DNA from: Halobacteriovoraceae bacterium
GTDB taxonomy: Bacteria > Bdellovibrionota > Bacteriovoracia > Bacteriovoracales > Bacteriovoracaceae
Direction of reading: 5' to 3'
DNA: 64,000 nucleotides
Assembly (NCBI GenBank): GCA_002707495.1
Contig: PAMZ01000004.1
Coordinates: 1-64,000 of the forward strand
The position numbers were made by a program, and so were the translations under genes. Under the pieces are notes generated by a model. The model ran no database searches, was not told the origin of the DNA, and saw only the letters and a list, made by a program, of their open reading frames with translations. Positions 63,522 through 64,000 of the stretch are shown here, in pieces. Positions within the stretch are counted from its first letter, which is position 1; each line of letters begins with the position of its first letter.

Positions 63522-64000
63522 ATGATTAAAATCATGTCACGTTCTGGTTTTATGTTAATATTTTTAAGCCAGGCTTCTTGGTCTGTAGAGTGTAATCAGC
63601 CCTCTCGTTTGGATGAAATACGAATCTTTTACGGTCAATCAAATGATTTAGATATTTTAAATAATACTGATTTTTTTGGTTGTGAGGAGTATTCGCAAGT
63701 CAAAGGGCTGACTGCTAATGCCTTAAGAAGGGGACTTAATTGCTTAGATGAGGTTTCAGGTCTTGCAATTGCATCGATAAATCCTGTTTTGAATTTACGT
63801 GGGTATGAACTTAGGGAGGCACTCTTAAAAATTGGAGGAAACTTTATTCCCCTAGCCAAGAGAAGATTTGAAATCTACTGCGCCCATGAGGAAACTGATA
63901 ACGATGATTATTTTCTTAGGGATGGGGCCAATGCTTCGGCGCAAACATGTCAACTTGGTGAAGAAAAGCTAGGTATGAAAATTCATAGGGATATTTTTTC
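63522..64000 (+). CDS. Secreted protein (partial, runs off the right edge)
   Basis: ATG 63522 opens a frame that stays open to the window end (about 159 codons). It has a signal-peptide-like start (GFMLIFLSQASWSVE) and several cysteines, and contains NALRRGLNCLDEVSGLAI and RRFEIYCAHEE. A Gly-rich ribosome-like site (ggcggggg, 63507-63514) precedes it. ATG 63534 is an alternative. The family is not recognised. Confidence 0.65.
   Translation, partial: MIKIMSRSGFMLIFLSQASWSVECNQPSRLDEIRIFYGQSNDLDILNNTDFFGCEEYSQVKGLTANALRRGLNCLDEVSGLAIASINPVLNLRGYELREALLKIGGNFIPLAKRRFEIYCAHEETDNDDYFLRDGANASAQTCQLGEEKLGMKIHRDIF

Overview
The window is low-GC (roughly 37 %), gene-dense bacterial DNA with short intergenic gaps, many ATGA or TTGA overlaps and AGGAG-type ribosome binding sites. 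It is unusually rich in proteins with signal peptides or lipoboxes, including two trypsin-like proteases, metalloproteases and several orphan secreted proteins. This profile, together with CvfB, a prokaryotic protein-arginine deiminase and large secreted coiled-coil proteins, best fits a member of the Bdellovibrionota (Bacteriovorax/Halobacteriovorax-like). The taxonomy is an inference. I see no rRNA, tRNA, CRISPR array, insertion sequence or prophage.

Layout. Positions 1-14.3 kb hold CvfB, a cupin, an acetyltransferase, a 654-aa secreted coiled-coil protein and an ABC exporter. They are followed by a run of secreted proteins: a trypsin-like protease, a Zn-protease-like protein, a beta-propeller/cytochrome c protein with a Cys-less thioredoxin-like partner, and a TPR/winged-helix regulator. 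Positions 14.3-31.7 kb are mostly metabolic: formaldehyde detoxification (frmA-fghA), envelope or secreted hydrolases, amtB-PII, a truncated histidine kinase beside a second protease, a trehalose/glucan locus (GH15, Na+ symporter, OtsA-OtsB) and an aldehyde dehydrogenase. Positions 32-39.3 kb carry a metzincin-like lipoprotein, an RMD1/DUF155 protein, a deoxyhypusine-synthase-like enzyme, a lipoprotein nitrilase, a stand-alone PqqD-like domain, a tandem universal stress protein, an ATP-grasp enzyme and a lipoprotein protein-arginine deiminase.

Positions 39.4-47.5 kb form a co-directional envelope or stress block. It comprises an FNT channel, a pseudo-receiver/BON protein, a two-TM protein, a 1012-aa membrane AAA/STAND-type ATPase overlapping an MscS channel gene, a CorA-like transporter and an outer-membrane barrel interrupted by one amber codon. 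Positions 47.5-56.2 kb form a possible amide-ligase/peptide-metabolism cluster: two ATP-grasp enzymes, a metallopeptidase, an acetyltransferase-nitrilase fusion, an M14-type deacylase, two related LysR regulators and three small proteins. These two blocks are the best candidates for undescribed systems. The window closes with a 925-aa secreted protein, a DUF4920 protein, an S51-like peptidase, a hybrid histidine kinase split by a one-base frameshift, and a truncated secreted protein.

Three otherwise intact genes carry single-event lesions: a T7 run at 8229-8235, a TAG at 47167-47169 and an A5 run at 62319-62323. Either some are sequencing errors or the genome has regulated or decaying loci. 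All functional statements come from reading motifs by eye; no database search was run.
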